This document shows positions 9,335 through 18,396 of a stretch of 64,000 bases of DNA, in pieces. The notes under the pieces were generated by a model that had not been told where the DNA came from, searched no databases, and saw nothing but the letters and a program-made list of their open reading frames with translations. Each line of letters begins with the position of its first letter. The stretch's first letter is position 1. A program made the translations under genes and the position numbers. Source of the DNA: Caminibacter pacificus (GTDB lineage Bacteria > Campylobacterota > Campylobacteria > Campylobacterales > Nautiliaceae); assembly GCF_003752135.1 (NCBI RefSeq), contig NZ_RJVK01000001.1:372001-436000 (forward strand), written 5' to 3'.

Positions 9335-9498
9335 TTTTACCTCCTTAGGTTTTTCTTATATTAATTATATATTAAATATGTTAACGAAGTGTAAACTTAA
9401 ACTCAATTAAAAAAAATTATTAAAAAGAAAAAAGGAAAAAGGAGAAAGAGATGGGCGATAATCTAAGGGGGTTGTGATAAAGTCGCCTTCTTCTCGGT

Positions 9499-9516
9499 TG
9501 CAATCCAGGGATTGCA
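9499..9516. repeat. perfect 8-bp inverted repeat in an intergenic region
   Basis: TGCAATCC and GGATTGCA are separated by two bases, inside the 254-bp gap between the Met-rich protein gene and the small DNA-binding protein gene. It is too tight for a stable RNA loop and looks more like a dimeric protein-binding site or a remnant of a repeat. No second copy was found in the window. The rest of the gap (9335-9588) shows no other gene. Confidence 0.5.
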
Positions 9517-9588
9517 GACAAATTTTATCTTTTAAAAGTTAACAAAAGGTTAACGAGACTATTTCTTTACTAATTTATTAATTAAATA

Positions 9589-9750
9589 TTAAAACAATTT
9601 GTTTAATAAATCTTTGTTTTCTTCAAGGTATTTATCGATTAATTTTCTAAGCTCTTTGCTTGAATCCGAATGTTTTATTTTTGCTATTTTTTTAAAAGCT
9701 TCCCATTTGCTTTTTTCGATTTTAAAATTTGCGTTTTTCATCTCAGTCAT
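9589..9750 (-). CDS. small ribbon-helix-helix-like protein (53 aa)
   Basis: A short gene starting MTEMKNANFKIEKSKWEAFK and ending DLLNKLF. The pattern of a short beta-strand (NFKIEK), then a helix (WEAFKKIAK) and a second helix (SSKELRKLIDKYLEEN) fits the CopG/ribbon-helix-helix DNA-binding fold. It starts 2 nt after the suhB stop, and its GGA ribosome-binding site lies inside the end of suhB. It is therefore the last gene of an htpX-suhB-rhh unit. It may regulate its own operon or a target elsewhere; no antitoxin partner is visible. Confidence 0.65.
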   Translation of the reverse strand: MTEMKNANFKIEKSKWEAFKKIAKIKHSDSSKELRKLIDKYLEENKDLLNKLF

Positions 9751-9752
9751 TT

Positions 9753-10517
9753 TTATCCTTCAAGTAAACTTATTAGATTTTTATGAATTTTCATATTTGA
9801 TGCTACTATGCATCTATCTTCGAAAATATTATAACTCTCTCCGAAATTGTTACTAACCTCCCCTCCCGCTTCTTGTACTATTATTTTTCCGGCCGCTACA
9901 TCCCAAGGTTTTAGGTTTATTTCATAAAAACCTTCGTATCTTCCGCATGCCACATAGCACAAATCAAGTGCGGCACTTCCGAGCCTTCTTATATCTTGAC
10001 ATCTCGGAAGGACTTTATTTAGTTTTGATATGACCCATTTCAAATCGGCTTCGTTTTCGGCACTTGAATAGGGAAATCCTGTTGCGATAAGCGCTCTTTG
10101 GAAACATTCGTTTTTTGAGACTTCTATTTTTTTACCGTTTAGATAAGCGCCCTCCCCTTTTTTCGCGTAAAAAAGTTCGTTTAATATAGGATTGTAAACT
10201 ATACCGAAAACTTCTCTGTTGTTTTCGTAATATGCCACGGAAATAGCGCAGTGAAGTACTTGATGAGCGTAATTGGTAGTCCCGTCTATCGGGTCGATGA
10301 TGAACGTTTTGTGGATTTTTTCGTTGTAGATGGATTCTTCGGCTATGAAATTAGTGTTGAAGGGTTTTAGTTTTTCTTTTAAAAACTCTTCGACTTTGAT
10401 GTCATATTCGGTAACGAGGTCTTTTTTTCCTTTTAGGACTATCTCTTTGTCTTTATAATAGCCCTCTTTAAAAATCTCTCCGGCTTCTTTTACGATTTGT
10501 ATTGTTTTTTCAAACAT
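9753..10517 (-). CDS. suhB: inositol monophosphatase family protein (SuhB-like)
   Basis: A Mg-dependent phosphatase of the IMPase superfamily, 254 aa. The metal-site motifs are complete: IAEES, IDPIDGTTNYAHQ and the C-terminal KPWDVAAGKIIVQEAGG. The substrate may be inositol phosphates or related sugar phosphates; relatives also act in rRNA processing with Nus factors. The gene starts 31 bp after htpX. Its GGAGG ribosome-binding site lies in the 3' arm of a perfect hairpin (see 10521-10549). Confidence 0.9.
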   Translation of the reverse strand: MFEKTIQIVKEAGEIFKEGYYKDKEIVLKGKKDLVTEYDIKVEEFLKEKLKPFNTNFIAEESIYNEKIHKTFIIDPIDGTTNYAHQVLHCAISVAYYENNREVFGIVYNPILNELFYAKKGEGAYLNGKKIEVSKNECFQRALIATGFPYSSAENEADLKWVISKLNKVLPRCQDIRRLGSAALDLCYVACGRYEGFYEINLKPWDVAAGKIIVQEAGGEVSNNFGESYNIFEDRCIVASNMKIHKNLISLLEG

Positions 10518-10520
10518 GGC

Positions 10521-10549
10521 AATTCCTCCAAGAAAATTATGGAGGAATT
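10521..10549 (-). promoter_or_regulatory. hairpin sequestering the suhB ribosome-binding site
   Basis: On the coding strand AATTCCTCC is followed by an 11-nt loop and then GGAGGAATT, 3 nt before the suhB ATG. The 9-bp perfect stem buries the GGAGG Shine-Dalgarno sequence. The 5' arm starts at the htpX stop codon, so ribosomes finishing htpX would open the stem. This is the expected architecture for translational coupling; a thermosensor role is a second possibility. Confidence 0.65.
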
Positions 10550-11432
10550 ATACATTATATCCGAGCTCTCTTGCTACTTTTTTGATATTTTCAAGTCTTT
10601 TAGGTATTGGTGGGTGTGAGCTGAATAGTTCGCTGAAAAATCCCACTATTCCGAACGCTTTCATCTCTTGCGGAAGAGCTACTTGGTCTTTTGGAATTTG
10701 TCCGAGTTTCGCGAGAGCATAATAAATTCCGTAAGGTCCGTCGATTTTTACGGCACCTGCGTCGGCTTTGTATTCTCTGTATCTGCTAAACCACATAGCA
10801 ATCATAGAAGCAAAAACGCTTAATAATAACTCAAGTGCGAAACTTATCGCCATATATGCAAAAGGATTCGGATTTCCGTTGTCGTCTTTCGGTGCTAAAA
10901 TATTTGCGATTATTCTTGATACGAAAAATACGAGCGAGTTCAAAACACCTTGAACGAGTGTCATAGTAATCATATCGCCGTTTTTGATATGATTGATTTC
11001 GTGTGCGAGGACACCTTCTATCTCTTTTGTGTCCATTAAATCAAATAGTGAAGTAGATACCGCAACTAACGAATTGCTTTTGCTCGGCCCCGTTGCAAAT
11101 GCATTCGGAGGCCCGTCGAAAATTCCTACTTCGGGTCTTGGTATTCCGGCTGCGTCTGCGAGTTTGTGGGTAGTCTCCACAAGCCATCTTTCCGCTTCGC
11201 TTTGAGGAGTTTCGATAACTCTAACTCCCATTGACTTAATAGCCATCCATTTTGACATAAGCAAAGAAATAATACTTCCCGAAAACCCGATAATAACGGC
11301 AATTATAGCAAGTCCCGTTACACTTTGAGGGTCGATTCTAACTCCGAAAATCAATTCGATTAAAAATAGCGATAAATATATCGATGCCATTACGGCTATG
11401 TTCATAATTATAAGCATTAAAAAACTAAACAT
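10548..11432 (-). CDS. htpX: M48 zinc metalloprotease HtpX
   Basis: An inner-membrane zinc endoprotease for quality control of membrane proteins. The HEINH motif at residues 144-148 supplies two zinc ligands and the catalytic Glu; the downstream SRYREYKADAGA supplies the third. Two N-terminal and two central hydrophobic helices are present, with the usual length of 294 aa. An AAGGAG site precedes the ATG. A TTGATATAATA -10 region lies between it and the upstream transporter gene, so it likely has its own promoter. Confidence 0.94.
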   Translation of the reverse strand: MFSFLMLIIMNIAVMASIYLSLFLIELIFGVRIDPQSVTGLAIIAVIIGFSGSIISLLMSKWMAIKSMGVRVIETPQSEAERWLVETTHKLADAAGIPRPEVGIFDGPPNAFATGPSKSNSLVAVSTSLFDLMDTKEIEGVLAHEINHIKNGDMITMTLVQGVLNSLVFFVSRIIANILAPKDDNGNPNPFAYMAISFALELLLSVFASMIAMWFSRYREYKADAGAVKIDGPYGIYYALAKLGQIPKDQVALPQEMKAFGIVGFFSELFSSHPPIPKRLENIKKVARELGYNV

Positions 11433-11439
11433 ATGTCAT

Positions 11440-11462
11440 CTCCTTAACTTTTTTTAGTTATA
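11440..11462 (-). promoter_or_regulatory. htpX promoter (-10 TATAAT)
   Basis: Reading the - strand, CTTGATATAATATAAC lies just upstream of the htpX ribosome-binding site in the short gap after the MFS gene. TGATATAAT is an extended -10. It makes the htpX-suhB-rhh unit independent of the MFS gene. Confidence 0.5.
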
Positions 11463-11467
11463 TTATA

Positions 11468-12997
11468 TCAAGTTTTATTAATCTTGGATGAATTTCTCAT
11501 CATCAGAAAATAAATGGTTACAACAGGTATCGTAACGTTTAAAATAGTAACTATTATCATCAAAATTCCCAAATTAGAATAGTTTTCGGGAACTATTACT
11601 TTTCCGTTTTCTACAACTTTTCTGCTAACTACGAAAATTTCGTTTAAGTATTTGGTTAAAAGTCCTCCGGCAGTAAGAGCCAAATTCATCAAACTCGCCA
11701 TCAAAGCAAACCAAGTAGCTCTTTTGCCTTCAGGTGCGTAAATTGCTATTAAAGTCAAAAGAGGAATCATACTCAGTTGCGCAAAAGGCGACTCGAGTGC
11801 CGTATCGATAATTGCTACGGTTTTTGGTGAAAGCCCCAAACTTTGAGGAATTCCGTAATATAACCCGATAATCGGTAAAAATAAAATAGTAGTGATGAGA
11901 GTCAGCCAAAGGAGTGTATAGTGAGCCGGTTTTTTAGCGATAAAATCACTAAAAAGCCACATTCCCAAAATTGATAAAATCGCTCCTATTTGACTAAGTG
12001 TTCCGAAAAACGCCTTATCAAAGTGTAAAACGTCGATTTCCCACCATTGTAGTCCCGGACCGACGCTTGGCATCGCACGATATACGAATATAACTATTGC
12101 CGTTTTAATAATAAACGAGCGGGTTTTTGGGTCTATGTCATTTAGGATAAGTCCTATCATATAAACGATTACGCTAAGACTTACAATAAAAACAATCTCT
12201 TGAGAATATTTGAAAATAAAAGCTAAAACCTGATTTTGCCAATGCTGATATTGTCCGTATCCCATAAGGACTACAAAAACGGCAAAAGCAAGTCCTCCGC
12301 ACAAAATTTTGCAATTTATAGGACTTCTTTGTACGTTTTCGAGTTTGATAATCGTAACGCCTATTATCGAAATAATAGGAATTATAAGAGAAATTTTAAA
12401 AATCGTCTCGTAGCTGTATATTTGTGCAAGCCATCCGGAGAGTCCCGCTACCATAACACCTGCCAATGATATCGCAAGACGACCTAAAATTTGCACATAC
12501 GCAAGCTCTTCTTGAACTTTTTCTTCGGGTTGATTTCTATCTACAACCTCGGTACTCATCGCATCCGCAACCACGTCTTGAAGCACGAATCCTATTACGC
12601 TAAGAAGAGCCGAGATAATATAGACGTTTTCTTTGCTTGCGAATTTCGCCCAAGAATAATCTCCTGCAAGTCCTATTAATAAAATCGTCCCCGCCGCAAT
12701 TAAAGAGGCACCGATATAAACGTAAGCTCTTCTTTGAGAGCCGAAAATCGGGACACTATCGACAAGTTGTCCGAAAACCATTTTTATAGTCCACGGAATA
12801 CTAAGCCAAACACCAAGACTCACAAGAGCGGCCGCTGAAAGTTTGAGCTCTTCTTTTACCCAAAACGTTTCCGCTACTCCGCTTATACCGCTTGCTCCGT
12901 AGGCGAAATAAATCATTAAAAGAGGCAGGTATCTTAGCCTAAAATGTTTAATCGGATTGAGTAGTGAATTTTTAATAGCTTCTTTTACGTTTATCAT
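11468..12997 (-). CDS. major facilitator (BT1 folate/biopterin-like) transporter
   Basis: A 509-residue protein with about 12 predicted membrane helices. The segment FVLQDVVADAMSTEVV near residue 140 resembles the DVVVDA motif of the BT1 folate-biopterin carrier branch of the MFS. The substrate is not determinable; pterins or an unrelated small molecule are possible. It starts 35 bp after bioA on the same strand, so the two may be cotranscribed. A role in biotin-precursor transport is a guess from position only. Confidence 0.75.
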   Translation of the reverse strand: MINVKEAIKNSLLNPIKHFRLRYLPLLMIYFAYGASGISGVAETFWVKEELKLSAAALVSLGVWLSIPWTIKMVFGQLVDSVPIFGSQRRAYVYIGASLIAAGTILLIGLAGDYSWAKFASKENVYIISALLSVIGFVLQDVVADAMSTEVVDRNQPEEKVQEELAYVQILGRLAISLAGVMVAGLSGWLAQIYSYETIFKISLIIPIISIIGVTIIKLENVQRSPINCKILCGGLAFAVFVVLMGYGQYQHWQNQVLAFIFKYSQEIVFIVSLSVIVYMIGLILNDIDPKTRSFIIKTAIVIFVYRAMPSVGPGLQWWEIDVLHFDKAFFGTLSQIGAILSILGMWLFSDFIAKKPAHYTLLWLTLITTILFLPIIGLYYGIPQSLGLSPKTVAIIDTALESPFAQLSMIPLLTLIAIYAPEGKRATWFALMASLMNLALTAGGLLTKYLNEIFVVSRKVVENGKVIVPENYSNLGILMIIVTILNVTIPVVTIYFLMMRNSSKINKT

Positions 12998-13032
12998 AAT
13001 AATTTTACTCCTATTTTTAGAATGATTTCATA

Positions 13033-14328
13033 TTATTTTTCAATGTTTTTTATACCCTCATACGCAGTATTAATCATTTTGTCTATTTCTTCTTTATTAA
13101 TAATGTAAGGCGGCATAAAATATATTACATTTCCAAGAGGTCTTAGAAGTACTCCGTTTTTGAGTCCGTACTCATAAACTTTTAGTCCCATTCTTTTCTC
13201 CCACGGATAATCGATCATCTCAATTGCGCTTATCATACCCGTTTGACGTATCTCTTTTACATTCGGCAACTCTTTGAATTTTTGCATACTCTCCCAAATA
13301 TATTTCGATTTTTCTTTGTTTTTTTCGATTACGTTTTCTTTTTCGAAAATATCAAAAGTTGCGTTTGCTGCTGCAATACCTAAAGGATTAGCGGTATATG
13401 AGTGAGAGTGTAAAAACGCTTTTAGTTCCTTATAATCACAATAAAAAGCCATATAAATTTTATCTGTAGTAAGTACTACGCTAAGAGGCAGATATCCTCC
13501 CGTAAGTCCTTTACTCAAACACATAAAATCAGGCTTGATTCCCGCTTGCTCGCAAGCGAACATACTTCCCGTACGCCCGAATCCCACGGCGATTTCATCC
13601 GCAATCATATGAATATCGTATTTGTCGCAAAGCTCTCTTAATCCTTTTACGAAAGACGGCGAATGCATTTTCATATATCCCGCGCATTGCACGAGCGGCT
13701 CGATAATTAAAGAGCTCACTTTTTTATGATGTTTTTGGAAAATCTCTTCGGCTTTTTTCAGTGCTTTTTGAGCCTCATCTTCGCTTTGGTTTTTAGGAAT
13801 CGGAATTGTTATGTTTTTGATTAAAATCTCTTTATAAGTATCTTTGTATAATCCCACGTCTCCGACGCTTAAAGCTCCGATAGTCTCTCCGTGATAAGAG
13901 TTTTCAAGCGAAAAGAAAAGAGGTCTTGTTTCTCCTTTGTTTTTCCAATAATGAAAGCTCATCTTTATAGCAACTTCAACGGCGCTACTTCCGTTATCCG
14001 CATAAAAAACTTTATCAAACCCGGTAAGTTTACATAATCTCTCAGCAAGTTTTATCGCACCTTCGTGAGTAAATCCGGCAAAAATTACATGCTCCAAAGT
14101 ATTTAGTTGTTCGTTGATTTTTTGATTGATATATTCGTTTGAGTGACCGAAGAGATTAACCCACCAACTGCTGATTGCGTCGATGTAGCTATTGCCTTCA
14201 AAATCGTATAAGTAAACGCCTTTTCCTTTTTTGATAGGAATTATCGGCAAAAACTCGTGATCTTTCATTTGAGTGCACGGGTGCCAGTTGTATTTGAGGT
14301 CTTTTTTCATAATTTCTGAGTTTTTCAT
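13033..14328 (-). CDS. bioA: adenosylmethionine-8-amino-7-oxononanoate aminotransferase
   Basis: A PLP enzyme that converts KAPA to DAPA in biotin synthesis using S-adenosylmethionine. The start WHPCTQMKDHE, the middle ADEIAVGFGRTG and the Schiff-base lysine in CLSKGLTGGYLP identify it among class III aminotransferases. I chose the ATG at 14328 over the preceding in-frame TTG because AAAGGG then sits 6 nt away. It is divergent from the ppiD-like gene, with a TATAAT on the - strand in the gap. No other bio gene is nearby. Confidence 0.94.
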   Translation of the reverse strand: MKNSEIMKKDLKYNWHPCTQMKDHEFLPIIPIKKGKGVYLYDFEGNSYIDAISSWWVNLFGHSNEYINQKINEQLNTLEHVIFAGFTHEGAIKLAERLCKLTGFDKVFYADNGSSAVEVAIKMSFHYWKNKGETRPLFFSLENSYHGETIGALSVGDVGLYKDTYKEILIKNITIPIPKNQSEDEAQKALKKAEEIFQKHHKKVSSLIIEPLVQCAGYMKMHSPSFVKGLRELCDKYDIHMIADEIAVGFGRTGSMFACEQAGIKPDFMCLSKGLTGGYLPLSVVLTTDKIYMAFYCDYKELKAFLHSHSYTANPLGIAAANATFDIFEKENVIEKNKEKSKYIWESMQKFKELPNVKEIRQTGMISAIEMIDYPWEKRMGLKVYEYGLKNGVLLRPLGNVIYFMPPYIINKEEIDKMINTAYEGIKNIEK

Positions 14329-14446
14329 CAAAATCCCTTTATTTCGCCGTTTTTTTTTATTATAATATCAAAAATAGCTTAAAAAACACCTAAATTCAGG
14401 TATATGACACGAGTATGACAAAAAGTGAAAAATAAAGGTAAAATTG

Positions 14447-15886
14447 ATGATAGAATGGATGCAGACTCATAGAAAATGGCTTGTGATAACTATTTGGATT
14501 GCTACTATAGCTTTTATCGGAGCCGGATTTGTAGGATGGGGGCAATTTCAATTCGGAAAATCACAATCGGCAGTTGCAAAAGTCGGTGATACCGAAGTAA
14601 CTATTCAAGATTGGCAAGAAGCTTATCAAAACTTATTTCAAATCGAAAACCAAAAACTCGGCGGAAGACTTGATGACGCTACGGCTGAGAAAATGGGACT
14701 AAAAGTAAAAGCGCTACAACAAGCGATTAATACCGCAGCTTTAAGACAATACGCAAAAGATTTGGGGCTTGTAGTTACGGACCAAGATGTAGCGAGAAAA
14801 ATCTTATCAACTTTCGGCAACGAAAAAACATATAAAACTTATCTAAGAAATATAGGTGAAAAACCGGCAAATTTCGAAGCTAAACTTAGAAAACTTATTT
14901 TAGTTGAAAAACTTCTTGATTATCTACACCTAAAACCAACAAAAACTGAACTATTATCTATCGCAAGCGCACTATATAATGCTGACAAACTTCAAATAAA
15001 AATCTTAAATAAAGAAAACGTAAAAGTAAGTTTGACCGAAGAAGAGATAAAAGCTTATTGGGAAAAACATAAAAATGAATTCCTAACTCCTGAAAAATAC
15101 AAAATCGCTCTTGTTACAATTCCTCTAAAAGGTGATGTAAGCGAACAAGAACTAAAAGATTATTACAATAACAATATCCAAAACTACAAAAACGCAAAAG
15201 GTGAGATTATTCCTTTTGAAAAAGCAAAAAATCAAGTAAAAGCGGACGTTTTAGCGCATAAATTAAAAAAAGAAGCCGTAATAGCATATAAAAAACTGAA
15301 AAACAACGAACTTAAAAATTACGTTTTAGCGGAAGTTACAAAAGAAAACAGCACTATTCCTTCTGATAAAATGGCTGAATTGATTAAAAACGGCTATTTG
15401 AAGCCATTCGTTTATAATAACGAATATGTTATAGCGAAACTTATCGAAGAAATCAAACCGCAACCTAAACCTTTCGAAAAAGCAAAAGCTGAGGTTACTC
15501 AAATCCTTCTTGACAAAAAAGCGACTCAAGAACTTATAAAACAAGCAAAAGAAGAACTAAATAACTTTAAAGGTAAAGATATCGGATTCGTGACAAAATA
15601 CGATACTAATAAAATTCAAGGACTTAATCCTTTATACGCAGCGGAATTTTTATTTAAAGTATTTACTTCTCAAAATAAAAAAGATTTTGTGCTTTTACCT
15701 CAAAACGACCCTAAATACGCGGTTTTATATAACATTTCGGCACAAAAATTGCTTGATGAAAAAAAATATGAAAAAAACAAACAAAACGTATATCTTTTAA
15801 CTGAAGCGATGTTAAATAGTGAATTACTAAACGACTTGATTAACGAACTTTTACAAAAATATAAAGTCGTAAGATATGTTAAATAA
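14447..15886 (+). CDS. SurA/PpiD-like periplasmic peptidyl-prolyl isomerase or chaperone
   Basis: A 479-residue protein with one N-terminal membrane anchor (about residues 12-33), then a SurA_N-like helical chaperone region and a lysine-rich middle. This is the layout of PpiD-like foldases anchored in the inner membrane and facing the periplasm. The PPIase core is not obvious and may be degenerate. The ATG at 14447 is preferred to the TTG at 14444, since AAAGG lies 8 nt upstream. The same protein precedes ftsA-ftsZ in Campylobacter, supporting the assignment. Confidence 0.8.
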   Translation: MIEWMQTHRKWLVITIWIATIAFIGAGFVGWGQFQFGKSQSAVAKVGDTEVTIQDWQEAYQNLFQIENQKLGGRLDDATAEKMGLKVKALQQAINTAALRQYAKDLGLVVTDQDVARKILSTFGNEKTYKTYLRNIGEKPANFEAKLRKLILVEKLLDYLHLKPTKTELLSIASALYNADKLQIKILNKENVKVSLTEEEIKAYWEKHKNEFLTPEKYKIALVTIPLKGDVSEQELKDYYNNNIQNYKNAKGEIIPFEKAKNQVKADVLAHKLKKEAVIAYKKLKNNELKNYVLAEVTKENSTIPSDKMAELIKNGYLKPFVYNNEYVIAKLIEEIKPQPKPFEKAKAEVTQILLDKKATQELIKQAKEELNNFKGKDIGFVTKYDTNKIQGLNPLYAAEFLFKVFTSQNKKDFVLLPQNDPKYAVLYNISAQKLLDEKKYEKNKQNVYLLTEAMLNSELLNDLINELLQKYKVVRYVK

Positions 15887-15896
15887 AGGATAGAAA

Positions 15897-17237
15897 TTGA
15901 AAAATATACTTGCTGTAGATATAGGGAGTTATAAAACCACAGCGATAATTGCGAATTACGATAACGAAGAACTAACGATAAGCGGTGTCGGTATTGCAAA
16001 ATCAAAAGGAATTAAAAAAGGTGCGATAATCAATATCGACCACGCTTCTCGTTCTATAAAACAAGCTTTGAGCGATGCGGTAAGAATTGCCGGAGTCGAA
16101 GGAATAAACAAAGCTATCGTTTCAATTTCTTCTACATATACTAAAAGTATTACTAGTTACGGGATAGTTAACGTACCAGGAAACGAAATTACAATAAAAG
16201 AAATTAATAGAGCTATCCAAACCGCTCTTTATAATGCAAATATACCTAATGATTATCAAGTATTACAGGCAATTCCTTATGACTTTAAAGTCGACGAACT
16301 TAACGAAATCGACGATCCTGCCGGAATGAGCGGTAGTAGACTTGAGGTTTCTTTACATATTATCGTCGCACAAAAAAGTGGTATTGAAAATCTTAAAAAA
16401 ACAATGAGACAAGCCGGGCTTGAAATTGAAAATATCGTCGCCGCAGGATATGCAAGCGGACTTTCTACGTTAAAAGAAGACGAAAAAGAACTCGGAGTTG
16501 CAGTTATCGATATCGGGGCTACAACTTCCGATTTAGCGATTTTTATCAACAAATCTCTAAGACACACCGACTTTTTAGGTGTAGGAAGCTATCATATTAC
16601 AAATGACTTATCAATGGCTTTACATACTCCTCTTGCTGATGCGGAGGCGATTAAAATAAATTTTGAAGAGCTTGTAAAAAGCGGAGAAGATTTAATAGAA
16701 ATTTCTGTAATAGGAAGCGAAGACGAAAAACAAACCGCTTCATTGACTACAATCACTCAAGTAATTAGTGCAAGAATTGAAGAGACTTTTTTACTTTTAA
16801 ATAAAGAAATCGAAGATTCTGGGCTTAGAAATAAAATTGGGGCCGGAATCGTATTAACCGGTGGGTTTACTAATTTTTATAATATTAAGGAAATAGCGTC
16901 TCAATTTTTCGGAGGATTACCGGTAAGAGTCGGATATCCTAAAGAAATAGGAGGGCTTTTTGATAATCTAAAAGCTCCTGAATATTCGTGTGTTATAGGA
17001 CTATTACTTTACGGAATCAAAGACGGACTCAATTATGAAATCGATTCAAATAGAAATTTCAGAACCAAATACTCTTTTGAAGAAACAAAAACGACTTCAA
17101 TTCCTATGGAACTTGATATTGAAACCGAGGAGAAAAAAACAAAAGAGAAAGAAGAGATTACAACAATAATCTCAGATAATAAAAAAGAATCTAACATAAT
17201 ACAAAAAATAAAAACTTGGCTTGGAAACTTATTTTAA
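15897..17237 (+). CDS. ftsA: cell division protein FtsA
   Basis: An actin-like ATPase that tethers FtsZ to the membrane. The phosphate loop VDIGSYKTTAII at the N-terminus, VIDIGATTSDLAIF in the second subdomain and TGGFTNFYNI near residue 322 are the actin-fold ATP motifs. A C-terminal amphipathic helix (KIKTWLGNLF) is the expected membrane anchor. It starts with TTG at 15897 behind AAAGGA, an unusual start for an essential gene. ftsZ follows 13 bp later. Confidence 0.95.
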   Translation: MKNILAVDIGSYKTTAIIANYDNEELTISGVGIAKSKGIKKGAIINIDHASRSIKQALSDAVRIAGVEGINKAIVSISSTYTKSITSYGIVNVPGNEITIKEINRAIQTALYNANIPNDYQVLQAIPYDFKVDELNEIDDPAGMSGSRLEVSLHIIVAQKSGIENLKKTMRQAGLEIENIVAAGYASGLSTLKEDEKELGVAVIDIGATTSDLAIFINKSLRHTDFLGVGSYHITNDLSMALHTPLADAEAIKINFEELVKSGEDLIEISVIGSEDEKQTASLTTITQVISARIEETFLLLNKEIEDSGLRNKIGAGIVLTGGFTNFYNIKEIASQFFGGLPVRVGYPKEIGGLFDNLKAPEYSCVIGLLLYGIKDGLNYEIDSNRNFRTKYSFEETKTTSIPMELDIETEEKKTKEKEEITTIISDNKKESNIIQKIKTWLGNLF

Positions 17238-17250
17238 GAAAGGATGAAAA

Positions 17251-18363
17251 ATGGAAGAGCTTTTTGTAATAAATGATACAGTTATCGGACCAAAAATCAA
17301 AGTTATCGGAGTTGGCGGCGGTGGAAATAATATGATAAATTATATGGCTGCAAGAGGTATTAAAGACGTAGAACTAATTGCTGCTAATACCGATATTCAA
17401 GCGTTAAAAACAAGTAAAGCGCATAAAAAACTTCAACTTGGAAAATCTCTTACAAAAGGTCTCGGTGCCGGAATGAGGCCAGATATCGGAGCAAAAGCCG
17501 CAGAAGAGAGCTATGAAGAGATAAAAAAAGAACTTGAAGGTGCCGATTTGGTATTTATTTCCGCAGGAATGGGTGGAGGTACTGGTACTGGTGCTGCACC
17601 TATTATCGCAAAAGCGGCAAAAGAAGTCGGAGCTTTGACTGTCGGGGTTGTTACCAAACCTTTTACATTCGAAGGTCCTAAAAGAAGAAAACTTGCAGAA
17701 ATCGGTACTAACGAACTAAAAAACGAAACAAATTCTATCGTTGTAATTCCTAACGATAAAATATTAACTATCATCGATAGAAAAGTCGGAAGAAGAGAAG
17801 CTTTTAGTTTGGTTGACGATGTATTGTATAAAGCAGTAAGCGGTATCTCAAATATGGTAATCAGCTACGGAGAAAACGATATTAACGTCGACTTTAACGA
17901 CCTTAAAACAGTTATGTCTCATCAAGGTCTCGCACTTATGGGTGTCGGTGAAGAACAAGGCGAAAATGCTGCGTTTAACGCAATCAAAAAAGCTATCGAA
18001 TCACCTCTTCTTGATAATATTTCAATTGATGGCGCAATGGGTGTGCTCGTACACTTTACGCTTCATGAAGATTATCCTCTTGTCGATATGGAAGAAAGTA
18101 TGAATCTTATCTATGAAAAAGCGGACGAAGACGCTGATATTATTTTCGGTACGACAACTGATAACTCTCTTGCACCGGATGAAATTAAAGTTACAATCGT
18201 TGCAACAGGTTTTGAAAAAGAAAAAATCGCAAACAAAACTGAACCTACAGAAATCAAATCAAATATTGAAGAGATTTTACTTAAAAGAAAAGTTTCAGGT
18301 GGTCTTGAGCTCGATAGCGACGCACTTGATATCCCTACTTGGGTTAGAAAAGCAAAAGACTAA
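17251..18363 (+). CDS. ftsZ: cell division GTPase FtsZ
   Basis: The tubulin-like GTPase of the division ring. The nucleotide motifs GVGGGGNNMINYM near residue 20 and GMGGGTGTGAAP near residue 106 are intact. The C-terminal peptide LDIPTWVRKAKD is the conserved tail that contacts FtsA. At 370 aa it is typical. It is the last gene of the ppiD-like-ftsA-ftsZ unit and converges on the mlaE-like gene with a 33-bp gap. Confidence 0.98.
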   Translation: MEELFVINDTVIGPKIKVIGVGGGGNNMINYMAARGIKDVELIAANTDIQALKTSKAHKKLQLGKSLTKGLGAGMRPDIGAKAAEESYEEIKKELEGADLVFISAGMGGGTGTGAAPIIAKAAKEVGALTVGVVTKPFTFEGPKRRKLAEIGTNELKNETNSIVVIPNDKILTIIDRKVGRREAFSLVDDVLYKAVSGISNMVISYGENDINVDFNDLKTVMSHQGLALMGVGEEQGENAAFNAIKKAIESPLLDNISIDGAMGVLVHFTLHEDYPLVDMEESMNLIYEKADEDADIIFGTTTDNSLAPDEIKVTIVATGFEKEKIANKTEPTEIKSNIEEILLKRKVSGGLELDSDALDIPTWVRKAKD

Positions 18364-18396
18364 AAGCTACTCTCTTTTGCCTTCTAACTTTTAATT

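Noticed and set aside
9156-9410. Pro/Ala-rich open frame on the + strand
   Set aside because: It is the antisense shadow of the Gly-rich tract of the exported Met-rich protein, which has a signal peptide, ribosome-binding site and terminator on the - strand.
9470-9530. CRISPR array or leader
   Set aside because: Only a single inverted repeat is present, with no repeat-spacer periodicity and no cas genes in the window.
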